From: Bradyrhizobium sp. NP1
GTDB lineage: Bacteria; Pseudomonadota; Alphaproteobacteria; Rhizobiales; Xanthobacteraceae
DNA length: 64,000 nucleotides
Direction of reading: 5' to 3'
Assembly (NCBI RefSeq): GCF_030378205.1
Contig: NZ_CP127385.1
Coordinates: forward strand, 7,046,001-7,110,000
A program made the translations under genes and the position numbers. Below are positions 41,484-54,135 of this stretch, piece after piece (position 1 is the first letter of the stretch; each line of letters begins with the position of its first letter). The notes beneath the pieces were generated by a model. That model made no database searches. It was not told where the DNA came from and saw nothing but the letters and a program-made list of their open reading frames with translations.

Positions 41484-42233
41484 ATGCCGATGACCCAGAC
41501 CCGCACTCTCGTGCTCATTCCCGCCCGCATGGCGGCAACCCGCCTGCCCGGCAAGCCGCTCCTGGACATCGGAGGCGTGCCGATGATCGTCCATGTGCTG
41601 CGCAAGGCGGAGGCGGCGCAAATCGGCCGGGTCGCGGTCGCGACCGACACCGCCGAGATCGCCACCGCCGTGGCCGCCCATGGCGGCGAGGCGGTGATGA
41701 CGCGGCCCGACCATCCGTCCGGCTCGGACCGGATCTTCGAGGCGCTGGAAAAGCTCGACCCGCGCCGCGAGGCCGAGATCGTGGTCAACCTGCAGGGCGA
41801 TTTCCCGACCATTGCGCCCGGCAATATCCGCGACGTGCTGCCGCCGCTTGCCGACCCTGCCGTCGATATCGCCACCCTGGCCGCCGAAATCCATACCGAG
41901 GAAGAGGCGAGCAACCCCAACGTGGTGAAGGCGGTCGGCTCGCCGATCGGCCCGCGGCGGTTGCGCGCACTCTATTTCACCCGCGCCAGGGCCCCCCACG
42001 GCGAGGGGCCGCGCTACCACCATATCGGGCTCTATGCCTATCGCCGCGGCGCGCTGGAGCGCTTCGTCAGGCTGCCGCCCTCAGCCCTCGAGCAGCAGGA
42101 GAAGCTGGAGCAGCTGCGGGCGCTGGAGGCCGGCATGCGCATCGACGTCACCATCGTCGACACCGTGCCGCGCGGGGTCGACACCCCGGCCGACCTCGAA
42201 ACCGCCCGCCGGATATTGGGGACGCGGGTTTGA
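41484..42233 (+). CDS. kdsB: 3-deoxy-manno-octulosonate cytidylyltransferase KdsB
   Basis: Activates KDO to CMP-KDO for lipid A-core assembly, in the cytosol. 249 aa from ATG 41484, with [20 protein letters not shown] at the N-terminus, [19 protein letters not shown] and [14 protein letters not shown] (metal-binding Asp), then [16 protein letters not shown]. An ATG two codons later is equally possible. It is followed by pheA 45 bp downstream. Confidence 0.95.
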   Translation: MPMTQTRTLVLIPARMAATRLPGKPLLDIGGVPMIVHVLRKAEAAQIGRVAVATDTAEIATAVAAHGGEAVMTRPDHPSGSDRIFEALEKLDPRREAEIVVNLQGDFPTIAPGNIRDVLPPLADPAVDIATLAAEIHTEEEASNPNVVKAVGSPIGPRRLRALYFTRARAPHGEGPRYHHIGLYAYRRGALERFVRLPPSALEQQEKLEQLRALEAGMRIDVTIVDTVPRGVDTPADLETARRILGTRV

Positions 42234-42278
42234 CATCCGCCACTGGCGAAATCCTGAGGCGTTGATACAAGGCCCACC

Positions 42279-43139
42279 ATGACCCAGAAGCTGAAGATCG
42301 CATTCCAGGGCGAGCCGGGCGCCAATTCCCATATCGCCATTGCCGAGGCCTATCCCGACGCCGAGCCGCTGCCCTGCGCAACCTTCGAGGACGCGCTGGC
42401 CGCGATCTCCTCGGGCGAAGCCGATCTCGGCATGATCCCGATCGAGAACTCGGTCGCCGGCCGCGTCGCCGACATCCACCACCTCCTGCCGGCCTCCGGC
42501 CTCTACATCATCGGCGAGTGGTTTTTGCCGATCCGCCATCAATTGATGGCGCTGAAGGGCACCAAGCTCGGCGACATCAAGACGGTCGAGAGCCATGTCC
42601 ACGCGCTCGGCCAGTGCCGGCGCATCATCCGCAAGCTCGGGCTCAAACCGATCGTCGCCGCCGACACCGCCGGCAGCGCCCGCGACATTTCCGAACGCGG
42701 CGACAGAAGCGTGGCCGCGATCGCCTCGCGCCTTGCCGCCGATATCTACGGCCTCGACATCCTTGCCGAGGACATCGAGGACGAGAGCCACAACACCACG
42801 CGCTTCGTGGTGCTGGCGCGCGACGAGAAGTGGGCCGCACAGGGCTCGGGGCCCCTCGTCACCACCTTCGTGTTCCGGGTGCGCAACCTGCCGGCGGCGC
42901 TTTACAAGGCACTCGGCGGCTTTGCCACCAACGGCGTCAACATGACCAAGCTGGAAAGCTACATGGTCGACGGCAATTTCTTCGCCACGCAATTCTACGC
43001 CGACGTCGACGGCCATCCCGACGATCGCGGTCTCACCTTCGCGCTGGAGGAGCTGAAGTTCTTCTCGCGCGAATTCCGCATCATCGGCGTCTATCCAGCC
43101 CACCCCTTCCGCGCGACCTTCAGCGAGAAGCAGGACTGA
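42279..43139 (+). CDS. pheA: Prephenate dehydratase PheA (monofunctional)
   Basis: Converts prephenate to phenylpyruvate in phenylalanine synthesis. The 286-aa chain has the PDT domain (IAFQGEPGANSHIAIAEAYP; ADLGMIPIENSVAGRVADIH; VVAADTAGSARDIS, which carries the conserved Thr/Ala region) and a C-terminal ACT domain (NMTKLESYMVDGNFFATQFY) for feedback inhibition by Phe. There is no chorismate mutase domain. Confidence 0.96.
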   Translation: MTQKLKIAFQGEPGANSHIAIAEAYPDAEPLPCATFEDALAAISSGEADLGMIPIENSVAGRVADIHHLLPASGLYIIGEWFLPIRHQLMALKGTKLGDIKTVESHVHALGQCRRIIRKLGLKPIVAADTAGSARDISERGDRSVAAIASRLAADIYGLDILAEDIEDESHNTTRFVVLARDEKWAAQGSGPLVTTFVFRVRNLPAALYKALGGFATNGVNMTKLESYMVDGNFFATQFYADVDGHPDDRGLTFALEELKFFSREFRIIGVYPAHPFRATFSEKQD

Positions 43140-43145
43140 CATCGC

Positions 43146-43161
43146 CCCGGCCAAAGCCGGG
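43146..43161. repeat. Short CCCGGC palindrome downstream of pheA
   Basis: CCCGGC-CAAA-GCCGGG hairpin 6 bp after the pheA stop, between convergent genes; similar to 639-658. Could aid transcription termination on either strand. Confidence 0.45.
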
Positions 43162-43174
43162 ACGACGCGTCGCT

Positions 43175-44194
43175 TCACGCCGCCGCCGGCTTCGACAGCC
43201 CGAACGCCTCCGCCAGCAGGCTGTAGGACTTCTTGCGCGCCGCATGGTCGTAGACCGCGGTGATGATCATCAATTCGTCCGGCCGGCTCGCCGCGATCAT
43301 CAGCTCGAGCTTCGCCTTCACGGTCGCGGGGCTGCCCACGAACAGCCGCGAGCGGTTGCGCGCGATCGAGGCGCGCTCGGCCTCCGTATAGGGATAGGCC
43401 AAAGCCTCCTCCACGCTCGGCAGCGGCAGGTGCTGGCCGCGGTCGCGCCGCAGCCGGTTGAGATCCATCGAGGACGCGAGCACCTCGGCTTCCGCATCGG
43501 TTTCCGCCGCGACCACGGCGACCGCCAGGATCGCGTGCGGGACGCTGCGCCAGGCTGACGGCTTGAAATGGTCGCGATAATTCGTCAGCGCCGCGACCGC
43601 GTCATAGCTCGCAAAGTGATGCGCAAACGCGAATCCCATGCCGACCTGCGCGGCTAGCTCCGAGCTGTAATCGCTGGAGCCGAGCAGCCAGATCGGCGGC
43701 AACGGCGTGTCGTCGGGCATCGCCACCACGTTGTTGTAGGGGTGGCCCGACGGAAAGTCGCGCGTCTCCCACAGCGTCAGTTCCTGGAGCCGCTCCAGGA
43801 ACTCGTCGCCCTCGCGGCGGTCGAGCCGGCTGCGCAGCGCGTAGGCCGTGGCGCCGTCGGTGCCGGGCGCGCGCCCCAGCCCAAGATCGATGCGACCGGG
43901 AAACAGCGCCTCCAGCATCTTGAAGCGCTCGGCGACCGCGAGCGGCGCGTGGTTGGGCAGCATGACGCCGCCAGAGCCGACCCGGATATGCTGGGTGACC
44001 GCGGCGATCTGGCCGATCATGAGCTCCGGCGCGGGGCTCGCGACGGAAGCAAGGTTGTGGTGCTCGGCGAGCCAGTACCTGACATAGCCGAGGCCATCGA
44101 CATGGCGGGCCAGGTCGATGCTGTTGCGCAGCGCCGCCGCGGGCTTTGTGCCGGTGGTGACGACGGAGAGGTCGAGAACGGAAAGCGGGATCAT
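43175..44194 (-). CDS. LLM-class flavin-dependent oxidoreductase (luciferase-like)
   Basis: A 339-aa TIM-barrel flavin oxidoreductase of the bacterial-luciferase superfamily. Segments typical of the MsnO8-type group: [60 protein letters not shown] and [15 protein letters not shown]. Substrate unknown. Monocistronic, converging on pheA and divergent from metF. Confidence 0.9.
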   Translation of the reverse strand: MIPLSVLDLSVVTTGTKPAAALRNSIDLARHVDGLGYVRYWLAEHHNLASVASPAPELMIGQIAAVTQHIRVGSGGVMLPNHAPLAVAERFKMLEALFPGRIDLGLGRAPGTDGATAYALRSRLDRREGDEFLERLQELTLWETRDFPSGHPYNNVVAMPDDTPLPPIWLLGSSDYSSELAAQVGMGFAFAHHFASYDAVAALTNYRDHFKPSAWRSVPHAILAVAVVAAETDAEAEVLASSMDLNRLRRDRGQHLPLPSVEEALAYPYTEAERASIARNRSRLFVGSPATVKAKLELMIAASRPDELMIITAVYDHAARKKSYSLLAEAFGLSKPAAA

Positions 44195-44586
44195 GGCGCT
44201 AAGCTAGTTCGCAGGGTCGCTGGCACAAAGGCCCGCCCGGCGCAGGGCTGCGGTGCAGGGAAGCCGATCGCCGGCCTTTGCCGCTATTGGGCTGTGTAAC
44301 GGTGATATGTTACACATTGCACCTTGCCCACCAGCAAGCACTCGAGTTGAAAACTTTCGCTTATATTAATTTTACCTTGTGATATCTGTATGTTATATCA
44401 TATTTGCGCCAACCAACCATCCAGCCCACAATGCTTTCCATCCGTCATTTTTGGAAGGCGCAATATCGTAGAATTGGGCAGTTTCCCATTATCGATGGGC
44501 TATTGGGCAGACCGGATTTCGCTTATCTTTGGATCTTCCAGGCCAAGCCAGCCCCCTCGAAAACCGCCAGTGGAGTGTGTGGTGCC
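44195..44586. other. AT-rich leader/promoter region of metF with palindrome
   Basis: 392 bp without a gene I accept, with an AT-rich core (44345-44400) unusual for this window. It contains the palindrome at 44294-44315. I saw no SAM-II or SAM-riboswitch core, although such elements are known upstream of met genes in alphaproteobacteria. Confidence 0.5.
44294..44315. promoter_or_regulatory. Candidate operator upstream of metF
   Basis: GTGTAAC-N8-GTTACAC, perfect 7-bp arms. Close to AT-rich promoter-like DNA, it could bind a dimeric regulator of methionine synthesis. A related arm sequence (TGTAA/TTACA) occurs at 53235-53257. Confidence 0.5.
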
Positions 44587-45501
44587 ATGACTGAGACTGC
44601 GTCGCCTTCGTCCGAGGGCCACCGCACGCTGCCTTCGCCCAAAATCTCCTTCGAGTTCTTCCCGCCGAAGACTGCGGAGATGGAGGCGAGCCTGTGGGAA
44701 ACCATCAAGCGGCTGGCGCCGCTGCACCCGACCTTCGTCTCCGTCACCTATGGCGCCGGCGGCTCGACGCGCGAGCGCACCCATGCCACCATCGCCCGCA
44801 TCCTGAAAGAGACCAGCCTGTTGCCGGCCGCGCATCTGACCTGCGTCGGCGCGGCGAAGGGCGAGATCGACGACATCGTCGCGCGCTACCACGAGATCGG
44901 CGTCCGCCACATCGTGGCGCTGCGCGGCGACCCTGCCGGCGGCATCGGCACGCCGTTCGTCGCCCATCCCGACGGCTACAAGACCTCCGCCGACCTCGTC
45001 GCCGGCATCAAGCGCCGCTACCCCGATATCGAGGTCTCGGTGTCGGCCTATCCGGAAAAGCACCCTGAGAGCGCCCACTTCGACGCCGACATCGATGTCC
45101 TCAAGGCCAAGGTCGATGCCGGCGCGGCGCGCGCCATCACCCAGGTGTTCTTCGACAACGATTTCTACTTCCGCTACCGCGACCGCGTCCGCGCCCGCGG
45201 CATCGAGATCCCGATCGTGCCCGGCATCATGCCGATGCACAATTTCAGGCAGGCGAGAAACTTCGTCACCCGCGCCGGCACCTCCGTGCCGTCGTGGCTC
45301 GCCGAGAAGTTCGACGGGCTCGACGACGACCCCGACACCCGCAAGCTGGTCGCGGCCACCGTCGCCGCGGGCCAGGTGCAGAAGCTCGCCAAGCACGGCG
45401 TCGACACCTTCCATTTCTACACCATGAACCGCGCAGATCTCGTGTTCGCGATCAGCCATTTGCTCGGCATTCGCCCCGCCGGCGCGCGAGAGGCAGCGTA
45501 A
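44587..45501 (+). CDS. metF: Methylenetetrahydrofolate reductase MetF
   Basis: Reduces 5,10-methylene-THF to 5-methyl-THF for MetH, using a flavin. The 304-aa barrel has the family opening PKISFEFFPPKTAEMEASLW, SVTYGAGGSTRERT, HLTCVGAAKGEI, GDPAGG and the late NFRQARNFVTRAG. ATG 44587 starts the conserved protein; the frame is open 61 codons further back but with no met-like sequence. Its stop is 3 bp before metH. Confidence 0.96.
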   Translation: MTETASPSSEGHRTLPSPKISFEFFPPKTAEMEASLWETIKRLAPLHPTFVSVTYGAGGSTRERTHATIARILKETSLLPAAHLTCVGAAKGEIDDIVARYHEIGVRHIVALRGDPAGGIGTPFVAHPDGYKTSADLVAGIKRRYPDIEVSVSAYPEKHPESAHFDADIDVLKAKVDAGAARAITQVFFDNDFYFRYRDRVRARGIEIPIVPGIMPMHNFRQARNFVTRAGTSVPSWLAEKFDGLDDDPDTRKLVAATVAAGQVQKLAKHGVDTFHFYTMNRADLVFAISHLLGIRPAGAREAA

Positions 45502-45504
45502 GCG

Positions 45505-49374
<3,870 letters not shown>

Positions 49375-49386
49375 CCGTCTTACTCG

Positions 49387-49544
49387 TCACCTCTCCCCGC
49401 CTGCGGGGAGAGGTCGAAGCCGAAGCATGAGCTGAGGCTTCGGGTGAGGGGCTACCTCCAAAATCGAGATTGCGGGAAATCCCCCTCACCCGGATTGCAT
49501 CTAACGATGCAATCCGACCTCTCCCCGCAAGCGGGGCGAGGTGA
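49387..49544. repeat. CACCTCTCCCCGC palindromic repeat, copy 1
   Basis: TCACCTCTCCCCGC at one end and GCGGGGCGAGGTGA at the other, with internal CTGCGGGGAGAGGTCG and CCCCTCACCC modules. A second copy is at 60630-60775. This family is common between genes in Bradyrhizobium-like genomes (recognition). Confidence 0.8.
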
Positions 49545-50272
49545 TCTGCGCTTGCGGATCTGTCGTGACTCATTTGTCAAACAGCGGAAGAACATATCGT
49601 TCGCGTTCCCGCGACGGCGAATCCGCCCGAGTGATGCACGAAGCGTGTCCCTCATCGATCAGAGGGCGCAGGGAATGCCGGGTGCGCGCCGCACCCGCAG
49701 CCTCGCGTGCAGTAAAGAAAAGCACACGAGTTAGTCACCACAGGTACAGCCGAACATCCCGGCATTCCCCGCGCGATTGGTTTTAACGGTTTCCTTCGTG
49801 CTCTCCCCGGTGACCGGGCTTTCTTGCCACCGTCGCTTCACGGGTAAACCGCAAAGCTTGATGCCAGCGTCGGGGCATCAGGACCACACGACTTCGCCGT
49901 CCGCGTCAGCATCACTCGTCAGTTGATGCCAAGGCGTCCATCGCATCCCGCACCCAACGTTCGTGACGATGCGCAACGCCCCTCGGATCGAGGCGGGATG
50001 CGCGGATTGAAGCCACTGATTTGCCCGACAAACCAAGCGGAATATTTTTCGCGCGAGGACTGGACGACCCAAATCAGATTGAAATGATTTGCGAATTTCG
50101 ATTTTGCGCGCAGACGGTTTGACGCCGGTCGGGGGCTGACTGGCGCACTCTGACGTGAAGAAATCGATCTGACTTGTCTATCGGGTGAGGCGGCTCGGGA
50201 ACCGCAATCTTGAGAACGCAAAGCGGTTCCTATACAGAAAGGTCTGCGACGACAGGAAGCGAATGCTGCGCA
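49545..50272. other. Non-coding stretch with long palindrome after metH
   Basis: About 730 bp with no convincing gene. It includes GGGAATGCCGGG (49671-49682) and its exact complement CCCGGCATTCCC (49758-49769), then a CCCGGTGACCGGG hairpin at 49808-49820 followed by CTTTCTT. From memory, this sequence type recurs in Bradyrhizobium and related genomes and is often misannotated as short ORFs. Downstream of 50050 it becomes AT-rich (promoter-like). Confidence 0.5.
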
Positions 50273-50593
50273 ATGTTCTCGTCTTGGCTAGCGGCCGCTC
50301 TGATCTTCCTGCTCATCGGCGGCGTGCTTTGGGCACTGTTGCGGGCGAATTCTGCTGCGCGCGTTGACGGGAAAGAGGCAAGCACCTTTGCCAATAAATT
50401 TGTCTACGTGAACGACGACGGCTCGGTACGCGAACTGACGGCTGACGAGAAGACCTATCTCAATACGCGATTTCATCCGATTGACGGAGCCCGTCCCTAT
50501 GTCAAAGGCAGCTATCGTCAGAAATCGCCTGATGGCAGGATCAGCGGATATCTGTTGAAACGGCGCCTCCCTCGCCGCATGCGCCCCGACTAA
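50273..50593 (+). CDS. Small membrane-anchored protein of unknown function
   Basis: A 106-aa protein with one N-terminal hydrophobic segment (MFSSWLAAALIFLLIGGVLW), then a polar domain (FVYVNDDGSVRELTADEKTY, DGARPYVKGSYRQKSPDGRI) and a basic C-terminus. Probably inner-membrane-anchored with the rest in the periplasm. The start at 50273 is chosen for the clean anchor; no strong ribosome site precedes it. Family unknown. Confidence 0.55.
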   Translation: MFSSWLAAALIFLLIGGVLWALLRANSAARVDGKEASTFANKFVYVNDDGSVRELTADEKTYLNTRFHPIDGARPYVKGSYRQKSPDGRISGYLLKRRLPRRMRPD

Positions 50594-50673
50594 AGGCGGA
50601 AGAGAATCGATCTGCGGACCGCGCCTGCACTATAGTCGCCGCTTCACCCGCTGAGAGCGCTTCGGAGCCACCC

Positions 50674-51342
50674 ATGAAATTCTTCTCCTTCTGGCGATCG
50701 CAGGCGAGCTTTCGCGTCCGCATCGCGCTCAACCTGAAGAACCTCCCCACCGAGGTAATCTTCGTCGACCTCGATGCCGACGCGCAGCACGCCGACGAAT
50801 TCCGCCGCATCAATCCGCAGATGGCACTGCCGGCCCTGGTCGAGGACGACGGCACGGTGCTGTTCCAGTCGCTCGCCATCATCGAATATCTCGAGGAGAA
50901 ATATCCGGATTCGCCGCTGCTGCCGGCGGACATCAAGGGCCGCGCGCGCGTGCGCGGGCTTGCCCTGATCGTCGCCTGCGAAGGGCATCCACTGCTGGTG
51001 CCGCGGGTGCGCCGCTATCTCGACCGCGAACTGAATCTGCGCGACGAGCAGCAGACGGCGTGGCGGCGCCACTGGGTCATCGAGACGCTGACCGCGCTGG
51101 AAGGCCATCTCGCTGACAACAAGGACACCGGGAGGTTCTGCCATGGCGACGCGCCGACGCTCGCCGACATCTGCATGGTCGGCCATGCCGCCGTGGCGGG
51201 GATGCTCGAGATGGATCTGAAGCGCTGGCCGACGGTGAAGCGCATCTACGAGACCGCGATGGCGCTGCCTGCCTTTGCCAGCGCCCATCCGCTGGTGCAG
51301 CCTGATACGCCCGAGGCGATGCGGGTGAGGCCGCCCGGCTAA
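50674..51342 (+). CDS. maiA: Maleylacetoacetate isomerase-like zeta-class GST
   Basis: A 222-aa glutathione transferase. The zeta-class N-terminal motif is readable as FWRSQASFRVRIALNLKNL (thioredoxin-fold active site Ser), then INPQMALPALVEDDGTVLFQSLAIIEYLEE (glutathione site) and a helical C-terminal domain. Zeta GSTs isomerise maleylacetoacetate in tyrosine degradation; no other tyrosine-pathway gene is seen nearby, so the assignment is by family only. Confidence 0.85.
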   Translation: MKFFSFWRSQASFRVRIALNLKNLPTEVIFVDLDADAQHADEFRRINPQMALPALVEDDGTVLFQSLAIIEYLEEKYPDSPLLPADIKGRARVRGLALIVACEGHPLLVPRVRRYLDRELNLRDEQQTAWRRHWVIETLTALEGHLADNKDTGRFCHGDAPTLADICMVGHAAVAGMLEMDLKRWPTVKRIYETAMALPAFASAHPLVQPDTPEAMRVRPPG

Positions 51343-51362
51343 TCGCCCGCACTGCCGGACTA

Positions 51363-51521
51363 ATCCCTCCCGCCGCGAAGCGGTGGGTAGCTCATCGTGA
51401 GCGAAAGCGAGCGATGAGTCGGGTGGGGGCTCTTGCTAAGAGCGCGACAAGTGAACATCCCCCCACCCCGGCCTCCGCTTCGCTACGGCCGACCCTCCCC
51501 ATCGCTTCGCGGGGGAGGGAT
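51363..51521. repeat. Large palindromic repeat between two GST genes
   Basis: ATCCCTCCC at the left and GGGAGGGAT at the right are inverted. Inside, GCCGCGAAGCGGTGGGTAG and ATCGCTTCGCGGGGGAGGG are related stem arms, and GCTCATCGTGAGCGAAAGCG plus GCGATGAGTC form a smaller hairpin. Dispersed intergenic-repeat type. Confidence 0.7.
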
Positions 51522-51545
51522 AAGGAGAGAGCATCGCCTGCAGCC

Positions 51546-52175
51546 TCACCCGTTCGGCGGGCTCAGCGGCTGGTGGATTTCCTTGAACGGCGGCAGCGCC
51601 TCGCAGGCCGCCGCATGCGCCGCAAGCCGCGGATAGCGGTCCACCTTGTAGAGCTCGGGATGCGCTTCGCCGGTGAAGCGCAGCGCGCAGGCGACCGCGA
51701 TGTCGGAATGGCCGATGCGCTCGCCGAACAGGAAGGGCGTCGCGGCCGTGGCGCGCTCCTTCTCCAGCACGTCGAGCGCACCCGAAATCTGCGCCTCGCA
51801 GCGGTCGACCCAGAGCTTCAACTGCTCCTTGCGCAGCACGCTTTCGTAGACAAGGCTCACCGACTTGTCGCTCAGCCCGCTCGCCAGCGCGCAGAGGCGG
51901 AGCTGATGCCGCCGCTCCATGCCGCGAGCCGGCAGCATCGCCTTGTCCGGCCCTGCGAGCTCATCGAGATAATCCAGGATCGCGGTGGTTTCGATCAGCG
52001 TCTCGCCGTCGTCGAGCACCAGCGTCGGCACGCGGCGCAACGGGTTATAGGGCGCGATCTTGTCGGCATCGCCGAAGGTCGACCACGGCTTGTGCTGGAA
52101 AGTGAGCCCATAGAACCGCATCGCGATCGCGACGCGACGGACGAAGGGAGAGTCGTATTGGCCGATGAGAAACAT
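51546..52175 (-). CDS. Glutathione S-transferase family protein
   Basis: A 209-aa GST converging on the maiA-like gene. The N-terminal thioredoxin-like domain reads MFLIGQYDSPFVRRVAIAMR, then RRVPTLVLDDGETLIETTAI (cis-Pro and glutathione-binding Ser/Glu-like site) and a helical domain with GHSDIAVACALRFTGEAHPE. The putative catalytic position is in YDSPFVRR. Substrate unknown. Confidence 0.9.
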   Translation of the reverse strand: MFLIGQYDSPFVRRVAIAMRFYGLTFQHKPWSTFGDADKIAPYNPLRRVPTLVLDDGETLIETTAILDYLDELAGPDKAMLPARGMERRHQLRLCALASGLSDKSVSLVYESVLRKEQLKLWVDRCEAQISGALDVLEKERATAATPFLFGERIGHSDIAVACALRFTGEAHPELYKVDRYPRLAAHAAACEALPPFKEIHQPLSPPNG

Positions 52176-52721
52176 GGTCGGTGCGTCCCGCTAGTGTCCC
52201 GAATTCTAGTGTGGTTTGGTTCAGAAATTCGCTTGACGCACTCGCCGATGAAATGAAGCGAATTTTCTGAACCACCACACTAGTTGCACGTCATTGATAG
52301 CGGTCCGGCCACGCGCCGTCATCCACGTCCCGTTCATCCGCGCTACACCGAAGAGGTGTTCCATCCACGCGCGGAGCGATGCCTTTCGGCAACAGCCGAA
52401 CTATTCCTGCGCCGGCCGCTTGTCGTGGCGCAAGTGTGGTGCTTCAGTGGCGAGACTTGGGGAAGGTAGATCGGGGAAAGCGCGGGGGCTGGATCGATCG
52501 GCGGGGCAAGACTGGCGGCGACCCGCGCTCGCCGCCAGCGCCGCCCAAGGCCAGTTTCTACAGCGCCGCAGGGCCTGCTTCGATTTCAGCACGCGCCACC
52601 ACTGTCGCGGCGCGACCTCCCAAGCCCATCACATCACCAGCCACCACATTACCAATTTGTCAGTAGCGGCGACGGCCGAATCAGCGGCCCAATGCGGCGT
52701 TGGCCTAACGGGAGCCAAGCC
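52176..52721. other. Intergenic region with one palindrome
   Basis: 546 bp between divergent genes. It holds the inverted repeat at 52206-52283 and otherwise only frames of skewed, repeat-like translation (e.g. around 52294-52815), which I do not accept as genes. The part near 52600-52690 may be a promoter for the 110-aa gene. Confidence 0.5.
52206..52283. repeat. Palindromic repeat B, second copy
   Basis: CTAGTGTGGTTTGGTTCAGAA and TTCTGAACCACCACACTAG are inverted, with AATTCGCTT / AAGCGAATT inside. Same outer arms as the repeat at 40528-40607 with a different core. CTAGTGTCCC just before it resembles repeat A. Confidence 0.75.
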
Positions 52722-53054
52722 GTGTCCCGACACCACGTCTTGCCGCCGATCATCTATACGCCGCAGCCGCCGAAGCCGAAGGAAACGCGGCGACGCCGCG
52801 GCATCGATTATGTAAGAGGCAAGAGCGCCGCCGGCGAAGCCGACGAGGTCGAGGAAGCCGGCGAGGTCTCCACCACCCGTCCAGCACAGGCCGCCCAGCC
52901 ACGACACAACGCCCCGATCGAAGCCGCCGAGCGGCGCATCCCCTCCACCACCGGCAAGCTCAGCGCCGAGACGCTGAAGACGATGCTCGAGGTGCAGGAG
53001 CAGGAGAGCGCGCCGGCCGCAGAGGCTTCGGCGAAAGCGGACAACCAGGCATAA
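52722..53054 (+). CDS. Conserved-looking hypothetical protein, Pro/Lys-rich start
   Basis: A 110-aa protein from GTG 52722 (GGGAG 9 bases upstream). The beginning VSRHHVLPPIIYTPQPPKPK, followed by a basic patch, suggests a disordered or nucleic-acid-contacting region. The middle is acidic (GEADEVEEAGE), and the end has KLSAETLKTMLEVQEQE, a likely short helix. No signal or membrane segment. I have an impression of similar Bradyrhizobium hypotheticals but cannot name the family. Confidence 0.6.
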   Translation: MSRHHVLPPIIYTPQPPKPKETRRRRGIDYVRGKSAAGEADEVEEAGEVSTTRPAQAAQPRHNAPIEAAERRIPSTTGKLSAETLKTMLEVQEQESAPAAEASAKADNQA

Positions 53055-53234
53055 ATCAGCTGCGCATTCGCGGGCACAGGCATTGCGCGGAATCGGCAAG
53101 GCGCGACAGGCAGCCAATGCCCGACCATCTGCTGCTGCTTTTGCGTTGACCAGACCCGATCGCGGCCAGCGTCGCGCGTCGTGACTGCATCGAACTTTCA
53201 CCTCAACGCATCCACGGCTTGACTGCTGTCCTAT

Positions 53235-53257
53235 CATGTAACATCATATATTACATG
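53235..53257. promoter_or_regulatory. Candidate operator upstream of methyltransferase
   Basis: CATGTAA-N9-TTACATG, perfect 7-bp arms in an otherwise GC-rich 298-bp gap (53055-53352). It lies 96-118 bp upstream of the methyltransferase start. A regulator dimer could bind here. Confidence 0.5.
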
Positions 53258-53352
53258 AGAGACGACAGCTTGTCCGGCATGCTCGACCATGACAGCCGCC
53301 TCGTTACGCGCAGCGGCTGCCCGATGACGGCGGCGAAAATGGCGTTGCGGTG

Positions 53353-54024
53353 ATGGACCCGTTCGCTGATCCGCAAGCCGTGACCCGGTACACCGAAGGA
53401 CCGCCACGAATCGTCCCGGGCTACGACGCCATGCAACGCATGACGACGCTTTTGCTTGCGGAGCGCGTCCAGGCCAATGCCCGGATACTGGTTCTCGGCG
53501 CCGGCGGAGGACTGGAGCTGAAAGCCTTCGCGCAGGCGCATCCGCGCTGGACCTTCGACGGCGTCGACCCGGCTGCTGAAATGCTGAAGCTGGCCGAACG
53601 GGTGCTGGGACCGCTCGCCTCGCGCGCGCGTCTGCACCGCGGCTACATCGTCGACGCGCCCAACGGGCCGTTCGATGCCGCGACCTGTCTCCTGACATTG
53701 CACTACCTGACCGACGAAGAGCGGCGACGGACCGTGGCCGAAGTCCATCGCCGTCTCAAGCCTGGCGCACCCTTCGTCGTCGCTCACTTCAGCATTCCGC
53801 AGGGCGAAGGCGAGCGCGCGCTTTGGCTGTCGCGATATGCCGCCTTTGTGGTCGCGTCCGGCATCGAGCCCGACAAGGCGGCGAACGCCCGCGCGGCGAT
53901 CGACACGCAGTTGACCATCCTCACACCGGAGCAGGATGAAGCAATCCTGCGTGAAGCGGGCTTCTCGAACATCAGCCTGTTCTATGCCGGCTTCACATTC
54001 CGCGGCTGGGTGGGCTACGCCTGA
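53353..54024 (+). CDS. Class I SAM-dependent methyltransferase
   Basis: A 223-aa Rossmann-fold methyltransferase. Motif I ILVLGAGGGLELKAFAQAHP is clear, followed by the acidic end of beta-2 (FDGVDPAAEML), ARLHRGYIVDAPNGPFDAAT and LHYLTDEERRRTVAEVHRRL. Substrate unknown. The ATG overlaps the TGA of a short upstream frame (53255-53353, 32 codons) in a TGATG arrangement. An in-frame GTG one codon earlier is the alternative start. Confidence 0.88.
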   Translation: MDPFADPQAVTRYTEGPPRIVPGYDAMQRMTTLLLAERVQANARILVLGAGGGLELKAFAQAHPRWTFDGVDPAAEMLKLAERVLGPLASRARLHRGYIVDAPNGPFDAATCLLTLHYLTDEERRRTVAEVHRRLKPGAPFVVAHFSIPQGEGERALWLSRYAAFVVASGIEPDKAANARAAIDTQLTILTPEQDEAILREAGFSNISLFYAGFTFRGWVGYA

Positions 54025-54135
54025 CGCTGGCATCCACGAGAGGGACAGCCTGACCGCGCCCCTGGAAGGCCGGGCCGGACAGTGCACGAAGTCCGAGAAG
54101 AGCCAACAGGCGACGCCGCGCGGTGGGAGGCGCTG

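Noticed and set aside
44195..44586. SAM-II or SAH riboswitch before metF
   Set aside because: I searched by eye for the conserved core and pseudoknot strands and found none; the palindrome is better explained as a protein operator.
49878..50072. A 64-codon minus-strand ORF (ends ADADGEVVWS)
   Set aside because: Lies in the recurring non-coding element after metH; no ribosome site, and such ORFs are frequent misannotations.
52294..52815. A 173-codon plus-strand ORF
   Set aside because: Skewed His/Arg/Ser composition, and it overlaps the better-supported 110-aa gene starting at 52722.
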